In this document: positions 23,501-35,607 of the stretch, in pieces | Numbering within the stretch: the stretch's first letter is position 1 | Layout of the letters: each line of letters begins with the position of its first letter | Assembly (NCBI RefSeq): GCF_008929045.1 | Contig: NZ_VFAH01000004.1 | Coordinates: 186,001 to 250,000 of the forward strand | From: Noviherbaspirillum aerium | Lineage (GTDB): Bacteria > Pseudomonadota > Gammaproteobacteria > Burkholderiales > Burkholderiaceae_D | Direction of reading: 5' to 3' | DNA: 64,000 bases | Notes under the pieces: generated by a model | What the model was told of the DNA's origin: nothing | The model's input: the letters and a program-made list of their open reading frames with translations, nothing else | Database searches by the model: none | Translations under genes and position numbers: made by a program

Positions 23501-24128
23501 CTTCGAGTTTTTCGAGATTGGCGTTGAGTTCGCGCAGGATGTCTTCGACGCGCACCAGGTTTTCCCGGGTATCGTGCAGGCGGTTTTCGGTTTCCCGGCG
23601 CCGTTCCTTGTATTTCGACACGCCTGCCGCTTCCTCGAGGAAGATGCGCAAGTCTTCTGGACGCGCCTCGATGATGCGCGAAATCATGCCCTGACCGATG
23701 ATGGCATAGGCGCGCGGCCCGAGGCCGGTGCCGAGGAAGATGTCCTGGATATCGCGCCGGCGCACCGCCTGGTTGTTGATGTAATACGTCGATGTGCCGT
23801 CACGTGTCAGCGTGCGCTTGACCGCGATCTCCGCATACTGGCTCCACTGGCCGGCGGCGCGGCCGTCGCTGTTGTCGAACACCAGCTCCACCGACGCACG
23901 CCCTGCCGGCTTGCGGGAGGTCGAGCCGTTGAAGATCACGTCCTGCATCGATTCGCCGCGCAGTTCGGAAGCCTTGGACTCGCCGAGCACCCAGCGCACC
24001 GCATCCATGATGTTCGACTTGCCGCAGCCGTTGGGTCCGACGACGCCGACCAGCTGCCCCGGAACCTGGAAATTGGTCGGATCCACGAACGACTTGAATC
24101 CTGCTAATTTAAGAGAAGTTAAACGCAC
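20598..24128 (-). CDS. smc: Chromosome segregation protein SMC
   Basis: Condensin-type ATPase that compacts and separates the chromosome. From GTG 24128 it has 1176 residues (VRLTSLKLAGFKSFVDPTNF). N-terminal Walker A GPNGCGKSN near residues 32-40; long coiled coils on both sides of a hinge around residues 500-660; C-terminal signature LSGGEKALTATAL and Walker B FCLLDEVDAPLDD. The open frame extends to an ATG at 24194, but the extra 22 residues are not SMC-like, so GTG is preferred even though its ribosome-binding site is weak. scpA and scpB are not in this window. It precedes zipA-ligA on the same strand, separated by the 20327-20597 repeat region. Confidence 0.95.
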   Translation of the reverse strand: MRLTSLKLAGFKSFVDPTNFQVPGQLVGVVGPNGCGKSNIMDAVRWVLGESKASELRGESMQDVIFNGSTSRKPAGRASVELVFDNSDGRAAGQWSQYAEIAVKRTLTRDGTSTYYINNQAVRRRDIQDIFLGTGLGPRAYAIIGQGMISRIIEARPEDLRIFLEEAAGVSKYKERRRETENRLHDTRENLVRVEDILRELNANLEKLEAQAAVAQKFRELQADQDEKQKLLWLLRKNEAKSEQEKFFRDIEKAQTDLEEQTAKLRHVETELEHMRQAHYGAGDRMHTAQGNLYQTNSEIGSLEAQIKFVIESRSRLQTQLNSLTAQRDQWQRQSSRQQEELEEAEMHLEEHGMRVEQAQQAAHNQNELIPALEQAWREAQVKTTESRGKIMQIQQQIELESTHQRNASSILANLASRRERLSQEKNGMSMPDASHLNNLKMQLEEKQATLEEAREQLEAAQEQQPKLEEERRTAQQQVNAETASNAQLEARLNALKQLQENVQTQGKVQPWLKKHELGELPRLWQKLHIDQGWETALEAVLRERTSALEVSNLDWAKAFFNDAPPAKLALFTANDVAAPAASDAPAGLKPFISLLQLNDPGLRALLQDWLNQVYAAEDVNAAFVDRAKLPAGGFFVTRQGHVIGRSSVRFYASDSEQDGMLARQQEIENITKQLRAQQMLADEAKSRVVRAEAAVTAAAQRLQELRQRVSGLTQAVHGLQIDVMKLSEVQERFNQRSTQIASDLAEIAAEEAEQQQAKAESEAKFEQLDAELAVLQESHEDGQTDYLAKEQQLNDARQRLRELERAAQEAGFAEKSHRNKIEELKRSISTAREQSAQLFASMEQGHLELESLDDQAAQAGLQSLLDRRSEQERALADARHELDQLTQKLRHTEEARMQAERSLQPQRDRIMELQLKEQAARLNQEQYAQQLAEAQADEAALAEKLNPEMRPSYLQGEVTRLTNAIAALGAVNLAALDELAQASERKNFLDAQHADLSEAISTLEDAINKIDRETRDLLQDTFDKVNRHFGELFPVLFGGGQAKLIMTGEEILDSGVQVMAQPPGKKNATIHLLSGGEKALTATALVFSMFQLNPAPFCLLDEVDAPLDDANTERFCNMVKRMSSQTQFLFISHNKIAMEMAQQLIGVTMQEQGVSRIVAVDMESASNFASEAQAA

Positions 24129-24261
24129 TTTATCGACTGTTCCAGACGAGTTGACTCGGGTCGAGGCAGGTGCCCCGCGAAAGGGCCCTATCATATCATT
24201 TCAAGTCCGGTGCACATCACTTTCCGGTCCGCCGCAACCCTGCGATTGAAGAGCGCAACGG

Positions 24262-24267
24262 TATAAT
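24262..24267 (+). promoter_or_regulatory. Candidate -10 box for dapC
   Basis: Perfect TATAAT 39 bp upstream of the dapC GTG, in the divergent smc/dapC gap. No recognisable -35 at 16-18 nt spacing. Confidence 0.4.
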
Positions 24268-24305
24268 GCCGCCTTTGCAATCCATTCTCGATCGAGCCCG
24301 TCCCC

Positions 24306-25499
24306 GTGAACCCGCTCTTATCCAAATTACAACCTTATCCGTTTGAAAAGCTGCGCCAGCTTTTTGCCGGCGTGACGCCCAACGCCGCCTATGCGCCCAT
24401 CAGCCTGGGCATCGGCGAACCCAAGCATCCGACCCCGGCATTCATCAAGCAGTCGCTGACCGACCACCTGAGCGGCCTGGCCAGCTATCCGTCCACGGTC
24501 GGCTCGGAGGCGCTTCGGGCATCGATTGCGGGTTGGCTGGAGCGGCGCTACGGCCTGCCGGCAATCGATCCTGCGACACAGGTTTTGCCGGTGAACGGTT
24601 CGCGGGAAGCCTTGTTCGCGCTAGCCCAGACCGTCATTGATCCGACCCGCGACGCGCTCGTGATGTGTCCCAACCCGTTCTACCAGATCTACGAGGGCGC
24701 GGCCTATCTCGCGGGGGCCACGCCATATTTCGTCAATTCCGATCCGGCGCGCAATTTCGCTCCCGATTACAGAAGTGTTCCCGCCGAAGTCTGGCCACGG
24801 GTACAGTTGCTGTACCTCTGCTCGCCCGGCAATCCGACAGGTGCGGTGCTGACACTGGACGACTGGAAGGAACTGTTCGAGTTGTCGGATCGCTACGGCT
24901 TCATCATTGCCGCCGATGAATGCTATTCCGAAATCTATTTCAAGAAGGAAGCGCCGCTCGGCGGCCTGGAAGCCGCGCACAAGCTGGGACGCAGCGGCTT
25001 TCCCCGTCTGATCGCCTTTTCCAGCCTGTCAAAGCGGTCCAATGTGCCCGGCATGCGGTCCGGCTTCGTGGCGGGCGACGCTGAAGTGCTGAAGACATTC
25101 CTGCTGTATCGTACCTATCACGGCAGCGCGATGAGCCCCTCCATCCAGTCGGCCTCGATCGCCGCATGGAACGACGAGCAGCATGTCGAGGAAAACCGGG
25201 CGAAGTACATCGCCAAGTTCGGCCAGGTGACGCCGATGCTGCAGGAAGTCCTGGACGTCGCCCTTCCGGACGCCGGCTTCTACCTGTGGGCCAGGGTGCC
25301 GCGCATCTCGGACACGGAATACGCGCAGCGCCTGCATGCCGAATATAATGTGACCGTTTTGCCGGGCAGCTATCTTGCCCGGGAAGCCCATGGCATCAAT
25401 CCGGGGCACGGCCGCATCCGGATGGCGCTCGTCGCGGAAGTCGAGGAATGCCTCGAGGCGGCGCGGCGCATCGTCGAATTCACCAAGAAACTTTCCTGA
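24306..25499 (+). CDS. dapC: Succinyldiaminopimelate transaminase
   Basis: PLP enzyme that transfers an amino group to N-succinyl-2-amino-6-ketopimelate on the way to diaminopimelate and lysine. It has 397 residues from a GTG start ([20 protein letters not shown]). Class I aminotransferase fold: [29 protein letters not shown] and the PLP lysine in [16 protein letters not shown] (K243), then the C-terminal substrate-binding Arg region GRIRMALV. It lies 26 bp upstream of dapD, with dapE further down, so context makes DapC more likely than another class I aminotransferase. Confidence 0.93.
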   Translation: MNPLLSKLQPYPFEKLRQLFAGVTPNAAYAPISLGIGEPKHPTPAFIKQSLTDHLSGLASYPSTVGSEALRASIAGWLERRYGLPAIDPATQVLPVNGSREALFALAQTVIDPTRDALVMCPNPFYQIYEGAAYLAGATPYFVNSDPARNFAPDYRSVPAEVWPRVQLLYLCSPGNPTGAVLTLDDWKELFELSDRYGFIIAADECYSEIYFKKEAPLGGLEAAHKLGRSGFPRLIAFSSLSKRSNVPGMRSGFVAGDAEVLKTFLLYRTYHGSAMSPSIQSASIAAWNDEQHVEENRAKYIAKFGQVTPMLQEVLDVALPDAGFYLWARVPRISDTEYAQRLHAEYNVTVLPGSYLAREAHGINPGHGRIRMALVAEVEECLEAARRIVEFTKKLS

Positions 25500-25525
25500 T
25501 CCACCCTACTTTCAACGTTCCTCAC

Positions 25526-26353
25526 ATGACTCAGCAAATTCAACAGATCATCGACCAGGCCTGGGAAAACCGCGCCGACTTCTCGCCGAAATCCGCTCCC
25601 GCCGAAGTGCGCGACGCCGTGGCCCATGTCATCGAGCAGCTCAACCAGGGCACCCTGCGCGTCGCCCAGAAGGATAGCGGCGCCTGGGTCGTGAACCAGT
25701 GGATCAAGAAAGCCGTGCTGCTGTCCTTCCGCCTGGAAGACAACGTGCCGATGCCGGCCGACGGCAGCATGCAGTTCTATGACAAGGTTCCCACCAAGTT
25801 CGCCAATTACACCGCCGAAGATTTCGCCAAGGGCGGCTTCCGCGTCGTGCCGCCGGCGGTTGCGCGCCGCGGCAGCTTCATCGGCAAGAATGTGGTGCTG
25901 ATGCCGTCGTATGTCAACATCGGCGCCTATGTCGATGAAGGCACGATGGTCGACACCTGGGCAACCGTCGGCTCCTGCGCGCAGATCGGCAAGAACGTGC
26001 ACCTGTCCGGCGGCGTCGGTATCGGCGGTGTGCTGGAACCGATGCAGGCGAATCCGACCATCATCGAAGACAACTGCTTCATTGGCGCGCGTTCCGAGAT
26101 CGTGGAAGGCGTCATCGTCGAGGAAAATTCGGTGATCTCGATGGGCGTGTACATCGGCCAGTCCACCAAGATCTATGACCGCGCCACCGGCGAAGTCAGC
26201 TACGGCCGCATCCCCGCGGGCTCCGTCGTCGTCTCGGGCAGCCTGCCGTCGGCCGACGGCAAGTACAGCCTCTACTGCGCGGTGATCGTCAAGCGCGTCG
26301 ATGCCAAGACGCGCGCCAAGACCGGCATCAACGAACTGCTGCGCGAAGCCTGA
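25526..26353 (+). CDS. dapD: 2,3,4,5-tetrahydropyridine-2,6-dicarboxylate N-succinyltransferase
   Basis: Adds succinate from succinyl-CoA to tetrahydrodipicolinate, the first step of the succinylase branch of lysine synthesis. From ATG 25526 it has 275 residues ([20 protein letters not shown]). The middle and C-terminal parts form a left-handed beta-helix of hexapeptide repeats ([55 protein letters not shown]), the trimeric acyltransferase fold. The longer open frame starts inside dapC and is not family-like. It is followed by a terminator-like hairpin at 26355-26380. Confidence 0.97.
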   Translation: MTQQIQQIIDQAWENRADFSPKSAPAEVRDAVAHVIEQLNQGTLRVAQKDSGAWVVNQWIKKAVLLSFRLEDNVPMPADGSMQFYDKVPTKFANYTAEDFAKGGFRVVPPAVARRGSFIGKNVVLMPSYVNIGAYVDEGTMVDTWATVGSCAQIGKNVHLSGGVGIGGVLEPMQANPTIIEDNCFIGARSEIVEGVIVEENSVISMGVYIGQSTKIYDRATGEVSYGRIPAGSVVVSGSLPSADGKYSLYCAVIVKRVDAKTRAKTGINELLREA

Positions 26354-26354
26354 T

Positions 26355-26380
26355 CCAGGCACCGCCTGGCAATCCTTTTT
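26355..26380 (+). terminator. Candidate intrinsic terminator after dapD
   Basis: 6-bp stem (ccaggc at 26355-26360, gcctgg at 26364-26369) with a 3-nt loop, then caatc and five T residues. A second, longer hairpin (11 perfect base pairs, 26378-26388 with 26409-26419) uses the T-run in its left arm, so the two structures compete. It separates dapCD from pilU. Confidence 0.6.
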
Positions 26381-26530
26381 ACGCCTTCGCCGACAACCTG
26401 GCCTCGGAGAAGGCGTAAAGGCCCGGGCCAAAAGCTGGAGGCTCAAGGATCAAGGCTAGAAAGCTAGGGATCAACCTATCGGGATTGCCTTCTGCCGGCG
26501 ATCCCGCAAGCAATGACGCAGGAGACCACC

Positions 26531-27664
26531 ATGGCGATGGACCGCTTGTTCCAGCTGATGAAAGACAAGAAGGCGTCGGATCTGTTCATGAGCGTGAACT
26601 CTCCGATCCAGGTCAAGATCAACGGCAGCCTTGTGCCCGTCAACCAGCAGAAGATGGACAATGCCACGATCAAGACCTTGCTGGCCGAAGTCGTCAGCGC
26701 AGCCCAGTTGCAGGAGCTCGACGCGCGCAATGAACTGAACATGGGCATCCCGGTTTCCGGACTGGGCAGCTTCCGGCTGTCGGCCTTCCGCCAGCGCGGC
26801 TCGATTTCGGCGGTATTCCGCTACATTCCCGGCGACATTCCGCGTCTCGCCGACCTCAACGTGCCCCCGGTGCTGGCAGATGTGATCATGGAAAAGCGCG
26901 GTCTGATCCTGGTGGTCGGCGCCACCGGCTCCGGCAAGTCGACCACGATCGCGTCCATGCTGGATCACCGCAATACTAATAGATCCGGCCATATCCTCAC
27001 GCTCGAAGATCCGATCGAATTCCTGTTCACAAGCAAGAAATCCATTGTTAACCAGCGCGAGATCGGCAGCGATGCGGAAAGCCTGCAGATTGCCCTCAAG
27101 AATGCGCTGCGCCAGGCACCGGACTGCATCCTGATCGGAGAAATCCGCGACAAGGAAACCATGGCCAACGCCATCGCCTATGCGCAGTCGGGCCATCTCG
27201 TGGTTGCCACCCTGCATGCGAACAACAGCTACCAGGCGCTGACTCGGATCATCAATTTCTACCCGCTCGAAACCAGGCCCTCGCTGCTGCCCGATCTGGC
27301 AGCCACCGTCAGGGCGGTGATTTCGCAACGCCTGGTAGTGGCCAAGGATGGCGGCCGGCGCGCCGCGGTGGAAGTCATGCTCAATACCCGCCACATCGCC
27401 GAGTTGATCGAGCAAGGTGAAATCGGCCAGATCAAGGATGCGATCGAGAAGAGCATGGCGCCCGGTTCGCAGACGTTTGAACAGGCCCTGCTGCGGCTCA
27501 TCGAAGATGATGTGGTGACGCAGGACGAAGCGCTGGCCAATGCCGATTCGGCCACCAATCTTTACTGGCTGATCAACAATTCCAAGAGCAAGGCGCCGGA
27601 ACCCGAACCGGAACCGAAGAAGGACGACGGCCCCACATTCACCGAATTCACTCTCAACGTTTGA
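26531..27664 (+). CDS. pilU: Type IV pilus retraction ATPase PilU-type (PilT/PilU family)
   Basis: Cytoplasmic hexameric ATPase that helps retract type IV pili. The ATG at 26531 is chosen because AGGAG lies 6 nt upstream, giving 377 residues (MAMDRLFQLMKDKKASDLFM); an earlier ATG at 26513 has no ribosome-binding site. Walker A GATGSGKST at residues 130-138; Asp box and Walker B in CILIGEIRDKETM; His boxes in VVATLHANNSYQAL. The acidic/proline C-terminal tail (EPEPEPKKDDG) and the position between dapD and dapE suggest PilU rather than PilT, which in betaproteobacteria usually sits elsewhere with pilU downstream. No other pilus genes are in the window. Confidence 0.85.
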   Translation: MAMDRLFQLMKDKKASDLFMSVNSPIQVKINGSLVPVNQQKMDNATIKTLLAEVVSAAQLQELDARNELNMGIPVSGLGSFRLSAFRQRGSISAVFRYIPGDIPRLADLNVPPVLADVIMEKRGLILVVGATGSGKSTTIASMLDHRNTNRSGHILTLEDPIEFLFTSKKSIVNQREIGSDAESLQIALKNALRQAPDCILIGEIRDKETMANAIAYAQSGHLVVATLHANNSYQALTRIINFYPLETRPSLLPDLAATVRAVISQRLVVAKDGGRRAAVEVMLNTRHIAELIEQGEIGQIKDAIEKSMAPGSQTFEQALLRLIEDDVVTQDEALANADSATNLYWLINNSKSKAPEPEPEPKKDDGPTFTEFTLNV

Positions 27665-27668
27665 CCTG

Positions 27669-29166
<1,498 letters not shown>

Positions 29167-29251
29167 CCTGCCGTTTCCGGCTCACCTTCCGCATGCCGCG
29201 GCCGGAGCGATTAAGAACGGCGGGCTGCCTCCCTTCATTACCTACTGACCA

Positions 29252-30147
29252 ATGACCCCAAACGATTTCACCACCATCCGCGACCTGTTGCGTTATGCCG
29301 TTTCCCGCTTCAACGGCGCCAAACTGTTTTTCGGGCATGGCAGCATCAATGCATTCGATGAAGCGGCCTACCTGATCCTGCACACCCTGAAGCTGCCGCT
29401 CGACAAGCTGGAACCGTTCTGCGATGCCAAACTGCTGCCGGATGAAATCCAGTCGGTGCTCGGCGTGCTGGAGCGCCGCGTCACGGAACGCGTACCCGCC
29501 GCCTATCTCACCAATGAAGCCTGGCTCGGCGAATACCGCTTTTATGTGGATGAACGCGTCATCGTGCCGCGCTCATTCATTGCCGAACTCATCCCTGAAC
29601 AATTCGCTCCCTGGGTGGGCGACCCGGATGGCGTTGAAAATATCCTGGAGCTGTGCACCGGCTCCGGCTGCCTGCCGATCATGATGGCCGACGCCTTTCC
29701 GGCCGCGCGAATCGATGCCGTCGACATTTCGCCGGATGCGCTCGCAGTGGCACGCCGAAACGTCGACGATTATGCGCTGCAGGACCGCATCACGCTGTTC
29801 GAGTCCGATCTGTACGACAAGCTGCCCCAGAAAAAATACGACCTGATCATTACCAACCCGCCCTATGTCAACTCCGGATCGATGAGCAAGCTGCCGCCGG
29901 AATACCTGCGCGAACCGCAGATCGCACTGGCTGGCGGCGACGACGGCATGGACCTGGTGCGCCGCATCGTGGCAGGCGCCGCCGGGCGCCTCACTAAAAA
30001 CGGCATTCTGATGGTCGAGATCGGCAACGAGCGGAATTTCGCCGAAGCCGCCTTTCCCGACCTTGAACTGACCTGGATATCGACCAGTGCGGGGGACGAC
30101 ATGGTCTTCCTGCTGCATGCCGACCAACTCGCGGGCTACAACAAGCA

Positions 30148-30151
<4 letters not shown>
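29252..30151 (+). CDS. prmB: 50S ribosomal protein L3 N5-glutamine methyltransferase
   Basis: SAM-dependent methyltransferase that modifies a glutamine of ribosomal protein L3. It has 299 residues. The SAM loop is ILELCTGSGCLPIMM, followed by DAVDISPDALAVARRNV and the catalytic DLIITNPPYVNSGSM (NPPY binds the glutamine side chain). The PrmB-type N-terminal helical region (FGHGSINAFDEAAYLILHTL) separates it from PrmC and HemK. It overlaps the next ABC-F gene by 4 bp (ATGA), suggesting coupling. The 85-bp gap after dapE holds nothing I recognise. Confidence 0.94.
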
Positions 30152-32133
<1,982 letters not shown>

Positions 32134-32172
32134 CAATCCACGCCGTCAATGCGAGACATGAAGGAGGCATGC

Positions 32173-33261
32173 TTGAGTCAACCTATCGACAAGCCGCTGC
32201 AAGGTATACAGGTGCTGGACCTGACGCGGCTGCTTCCCGGGCCGGTGGCCACCATGCATCTGGCCGACATGGGCGCCGACGTGATCAAGATCGAAGACCC
32301 GGGTCCGGGCGACTATGCGCGCACCATGGGTCATGTCGGCAACCAGGTGTCGCAGTTCTTCATTGCCGTCAACCGCGGCAAGCGCGAACTGCGGCTCGAC
32401 CTGAAGGACCCGGCGCAACGGGACCAGTTCCTCGGGATGGCCGAACAGGCCGATGTGGTCGTCGAAAGCTTCCGGCCCGGCGTCATGGACCGGCTGGGCG
32501 TAGGCTGGCAAACGCTCAAGGCACGCAACCCCCGGCTGGTCATGTGCGCCATTTCCGGCTACGGCAAGGATGGGCCCTATGCGCAGCTGGCGGGACATGA
32601 CATCAACTATGTCGGCCTGGCCGGCATGCTGGAACAGAATGTCGGGCCCGACGGCACGCCTGCGCTCGGCAACCTCCAGGTTGGCGACCTCCTGGGCGGC
32701 GCGCAGGCGGCGGTGCAAGGCATACTCTCGGCACTGCTCGGCGTCAAAAACGGCGGACCCGGCCGTTTCGTCGATATCTCCATGACCGATGCGGTATTCG
32801 CCCACAACATCATGCCACTGGTTGCGGTCAACAATTTCGGCAGGCCGGCCACGCCGGGCCGCGATCTGCTGACTGGCGGCGTCCCCTGCTACAACGTCTA
32901 CCGCACCAGCGATGGCCGCCACATGGCGGTCGGTGCGCTTGAGCTGAAATTCTGGCAGTCTTGCTGCGATGTGCTCGGCCGCCCCGACCTGAAGGAGCGG
33001 CACTGGAGCCTGGGCCAGGAAGTCGGCGGCGACGATGCGATGCAGGTCAAGACCGAACTCGACCATCTCTTTTCACTGGAAACCATGGCTGTCTGGACTG
33101 AACGATTCTCTCAGGCCGATTGCTGCGTGACGCCCATCCTGCGCACCGACGAAGCCCTGGCGCATCCGCTCATGCAGGCCCGGGAAATGGTGCGGCGCTC
33201 TCATCACCCAAGCGAAGGCGACTATTGGGCCAGCGGTCCGGCGGTAAAATTTCACGACTGA
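32173..33261 (+). CDS. CaiB/BaiF (class III) CoA-transferase family protein
   Basis: Transfers CoA between carboxylic acids. I use the TTG at 32173 because GAAGGAGG lies 5 nt upstream, giving 362 residues (starting SQPIDKPLQGIQVLDLTRLL); an ATG at 32149 has no ribosome-binding site. Family signatures: LLPGPVATMHLADMGADVIK at the N-terminus, PALGNLQVGDLLGGAQAAVQ with the catalytic Asp of GDLLGG, and the C-terminal TEALAHPLMQAREMV-like stretch (read here TDEALAHPLMQAREM). The substrate cannot be read from the sequence; alpha-methylacyl-CoA racemase-like activity is an alternative. No clear partner genes nearby. Confidence 0.88.
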   Translation: MSQPIDKPLQGIQVLDLTRLLPGPVATMHLADMGADVIKIEDPGPGDYARTMGHVGNQVSQFFIAVNRGKRELRLDLKDPAQRDQFLGMAEQADVVVESFRPGVMDRLGVGWQTLKARNPRLVMCAISGYGKDGPYAQLAGHDINYVGLAGMLEQNVGPDGTPALGNLQVGDLLGGAQAAVQGILSALLGVKNGGPGRFVDISMTDAVFAHNIMPLVAVNNFGRPATPGRDLLTGGVPCYNVYRTSDGRHMAVGALELKFWQSCCDVLGRPDLKERHWSLGQEVGGDDAMQVKTELDHLFSLETMAVWTERFSQADCCVTPILRTDEALAHPLMQAREMVRRSHHPSEGDYWASGPAVKFHD

Positions 33262-33310
33262 TCCGGCAAACGACTAGACGGACCACAGACCATTTAGCAC
33301 AGCTGACAGC

Positions 33311-33898
33311 ATGCCATCAAGCTTTCCAGAACTGCATACCGCCCGCCTCCGGCTTCGCGAGATCAAGCCATCGGATGCCGAGGCGTTGTACGCCATTCAT
33401 TCGGACGCCGACTGGATGCGCTGGTACGGCGTCGATCCGCTGGTCGATCTTTCGCAGGCAAGCCAGCTGGCTGATCTGTTTGCGGGCTGGTTCCATGCGG
33501 GTACCGGATTCCGCTGGGGACTGGAGCGCCGCAGCGACCGCCAGCTCATCGGCAGCTGCGGCCTGTTCCGGTGGAACCGCAGCTGGCGCAATTGCGTGAT
33601 CGGATATGAGATTGCACGCTCCGTCCAGCGCGAAGGCTACATGCGCGAGGCACTCGAAATTGTCTTGAATTTCGGTTTTACGGCCATGCACCTGCATCGC
33701 ATCCAGGCTGAAACCCATCCTGACAATGCGTCATCGATCGCTCTTGCGCAGCGGATGGGATTCCGCCTCGAGGGCATCCACCGCGAACAGGCGTATTGGG
33801 GCGGACGTTTCCATGATCTCAACTGCTATTCGCTCCTGGTGCAGGAGTGGCGGCAACGACATGGCTTGCAGGCTGACGAAGACGATAACGCAGGTTAG
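33311..33898 (+). CDS. GNAT-family N-acetyltransferase (RimJ/RimL type)
   Basis: Acetyl-CoA-dependent acetyltransferase of 195 residues. The N-terminal beta strand LHTARLRLREIKPSDAEALY and WRNCVIGYEIARSVQREGYM (acetyl-CoA loop region) are typical of RimJ/RimL-like enzymes; HRIQAETHPDNASSIALAQR and MGFRLEGIHREQAYWGGRFH complete the fold. The substrate is unknown; ribosomal-protein or small-molecule acetylation are both possible. It stands 50 bp after the CoA-transferase gene with no ribosome-binding site stronger than a weak purine run, so coexpression is uncertain. Confidence 0.85.
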   Translation: MPSSFPELHTARLRLREIKPSDAEALYAIHSDADWMRWYGVDPLVDLSQASQLADLFAGWFHAGTGFRWGLERRSDRQLIGSCGLFRWNRSWRNCVIGYEIARSVQREGYMREALEIVLNFGFTAMHLHRIQAETHPDNASSIALAQRMGFRLEGIHREQAYWGGRFHDLNCYSLLVQEWRQRHGLQADEDDNAG

Positions 33899-34028
33899 CG
33901 GCAGGCGTTGGAAATGCGTTGAAGGCAAATGCGGCAACATCATGCCGAGACGAGGAAAAAACATGGAAAGGCCGGCGCCTTGCGCGCATTGTTGACGCAG
34001 TATCGGCGCGATCCCCGTCCAGCATCTG

Positions 34029-34056
34029 GCCAGCAAATTGTTAACTCGCACCACTA
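34029..34056 (-). repeat. 28-bp dispersed repeat, copy 1
   Basis: On the minus strand this reads TAGTGGTGCGAGTTAACAAT then TTGCTGGC. It matches 38442-38469 on the plus strand at 24 or 25 of 28 positions. It lies 12 bp upstream of the ATG at 34069, so its role could be regulatory or it could be a mobile repeat remnant. Confidence 0.65.
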
Positions 34057-34068
34057 CTGAAGGATTCA

Positions 34069-34908
34069 ATGCACTCCATCCGAACGCTCAACATTGTCGG
34101 CTGCGGCAAGGTCGGCTCGACACTCGGAAAACTTTGGTCGTCCGGCCGCGTATTCGCGCTGGGGACGATCATGAATCGTTCCAGCGAAAGCGGTTTGCGG
34201 GCAGTGGCATTCATGGGTTCGGGCCATGCAGCAGCATCGGTCGGCGAGCTCAGGCCTGCCGACGCCTGGCTCATCGGCACCGCCGACGACGATATCGAAA
34301 TCACTTGCAATGCACTGGCGAAGGCAGGCCTGTTCAAGCGCGGCAACCTCGTATTCCACTGCAGCGGCGCCCTCCCGTCCGCCATATTGCATGCCGCAGC
34401 TTCCGCCGGCGCCATCACGGGGAGCGCTCACCCGATCCGCAGTTTTGCCGATCCTGACCAGGTGGAACAGAACTTCAGCGGCACTTATTGCGGCATTGAA
34501 GGCGATCCTTCCGCCGTGCAGGAGTTGGGCGCGGCGATGGATGCCATCGGCGCCATTCCCGTCCCCATCGACGCCACGTTCAAGACTGTCTATCACGCCG
34601 CCGCGGTATTCGCGTCGAACTACCTCGTAACGCTGCTGGACACGGCGCAGCAGGCCTACATCAAGGCCGGCATTCCGGCGGAAACAGCCCTGCAATTGAT
34701 GATGCCGCTGGTAAGGGGAACGGTCGACAATGTGTTCCGCCTCGGGCCGACAGATGCGCTGACCGGACCAATCGCACGCGGCGATATCGGGACGGCGGTA
34801 CGCCAATACCGCGCCGTCAATGCCTGGGATGAACGTTATGGGGCGCTGTACAAGCAGTTCGGAAAACTGACTGCGGATATCGCGGCGAGACGTCCGAAGA
34901 AACCCTGA
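34069..34908 (+). CDS. Rossmann-like and DUF2520 domain protein
   Basis: The protein has 279 residues. The N-terminal NAD(P)-binding loop is LNIVGCGKVGSTLGKLW (GxGxxG variant), then DAWLIGTADDDIEI and LVFHCSGALPSAIL; the C-terminal half matches DUF2520 in its order of helices (TVYHAAAVFASNYLVTLLDT, LMMPLVRGTVDNVF, GPTDALTGPIARGD). The architecture is like pyrroline-5-carboxylate reductase/6-phosphogluconate dehydrogenase-type proteins, but no enzyme activity is known for the family. An AAGGA ribosome-binding site lies 6 nt upstream. It is flanked upstream by a dispersed repeat and downstream by a convergent small secreted-protein gene. Confidence 0.88.
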   Translation: MHSIRTLNIVGCGKVGSTLGKLWSSGRVFALGTIMNRSSESGLRAVAFMGSGHAAASVGELRPADAWLIGTADDDIEITCNALAKAGLFKRGNLVFHCSGALPSAILHAAASAGAITGSAHPIRSFADPDQVEQNFSGTYCGIEGDPSAVQELGAAMDAIGAIPVPIDATFKTVYHAAAVFASNYLVTLLDTAQQAYIKAGIPAETALQLMMPLVRGTVDNVFRLGPTDALTGPIARGDIGTAVRQYRAVNAWDERYGALYKQFGKLTADIAARRPKKP

Positions 34909-35060
34909 CTTTTTGTAAATCACGCCCCCGCGGGCCGCAAGCGGACGGGTAAGGGTTCAGAATTCAGGACAGTGTCGCCAGCCCGGCTGCGGATCGCCGA
35001 TGGCGGAATATTGATCGCAGTTTGTTGCGACAATGGCAAAACCTCGGCAAACCCGGCGGC

Positions 35061-35417
35061 TCAGCGCTTGGGAGCGTAAATGTCGTGGCCGACTTCATCG
35101 ATCTGCCGGCGCAGCGCCTTGCGCTCCTCGGGACTCATCCGGCCCTGGCGGCGCGCGTTTTCCGCTGCCTGGCTGGACTGCGGATCGGGCTGGCCGCCGT
35201 AGCCGCTGCTGTCCTGTCCCGGGTAAGGGCGGCTCTCGCGGCGGTCGGTCGGCGGCGGCATTTGGGGATGCTGCTGTCCGCGCTCGAGATAAACGTTCTG
35301 CACCTGGAATGCGCGTACCGCATCGCGGCTCGACCGCCCGTAGCCACCCGCATCGGCGAGCACGCTCGCCGCACTGACGGATAACAGAATGGAAATAACG
35401 AGTCGGGTGAGGTGCAT
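35061..35417 (-). CDS. Small secreted hypothetical protein
   Basis: I do not recognise a named family. From ATG 35417 it has 118 residues with a clear signal peptide (MHLTRLVISILLSVSAASVL, cut likely after VLA), then a Gly/Ser/Tyr/Pro/Gln-rich, low-complexity middle (DRRESRPYPGQDSSGYGG, PDPQSSQAAE) and a conserved-looking basic end, RMSPEERKALRRQIDEVGHD. The mature protein is probably periplasmic and partly disordered. The longer open frame adds 50 residues upstream but would remove the signal peptide from the N-terminus. It is divergent from ompR, sharing the 190-bp gap that holds candidate OmpR sites. Confidence 0.78.
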   Translation of the reverse strand: MHLTRLVISILLSVSAASVLADAGGYGRSSRDAVRAFQVQNVYLERGQQHPQMPPPTDRRESRPYPGQDSSGYGGQPDPQSSQAAENARRQGRMSPEERKALRRQIDEVGHDIYAPKR

Positions 35418-35538
35418 TGTATTAGGCGCTTTCTCATCATTGCCGGTAGGCTTGTGCCCGAAGGGATATACTTCAGCCCACGACGATGATCCCAGTGTAT
35501 GCTTCATTGTCTGCAGCGATAACCCGCATGGAGTAAAG

Positions 35539-35558
35539 TTTGTAACACTTTGTAATGG
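35539..35558 (+). promoter_or_regulatory. Tandem TTTGTAA sites, candidate OmpR boxes
   Basis: Two adjacent 10-bp direct repeats, TTTGTAACAC and TTTGTAATGG, sharing TTTGTAA in phase. OmpR dimers bind tandem ~10-bp half-sites with a TGTAACA-like core in enterobacteria. The pair lies 50 bp before the ompR ATG and ~120 bp before the divergent secreted-protein gene. Binding is an inference. Confidence 0.5.
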
Positions 35559-35607
35559 CTTGAGCATGAACCATAACTGCTTGATTTTCTGAAGTTACCA
35601 TAGCGCC

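Noticed and set aside
22542-24107. 521-codon plus-strand frame rich in Leu, Gln and Arg
   Set aside because: Antisense to the coiled-coil part of smc; composition reflects the smc codons.
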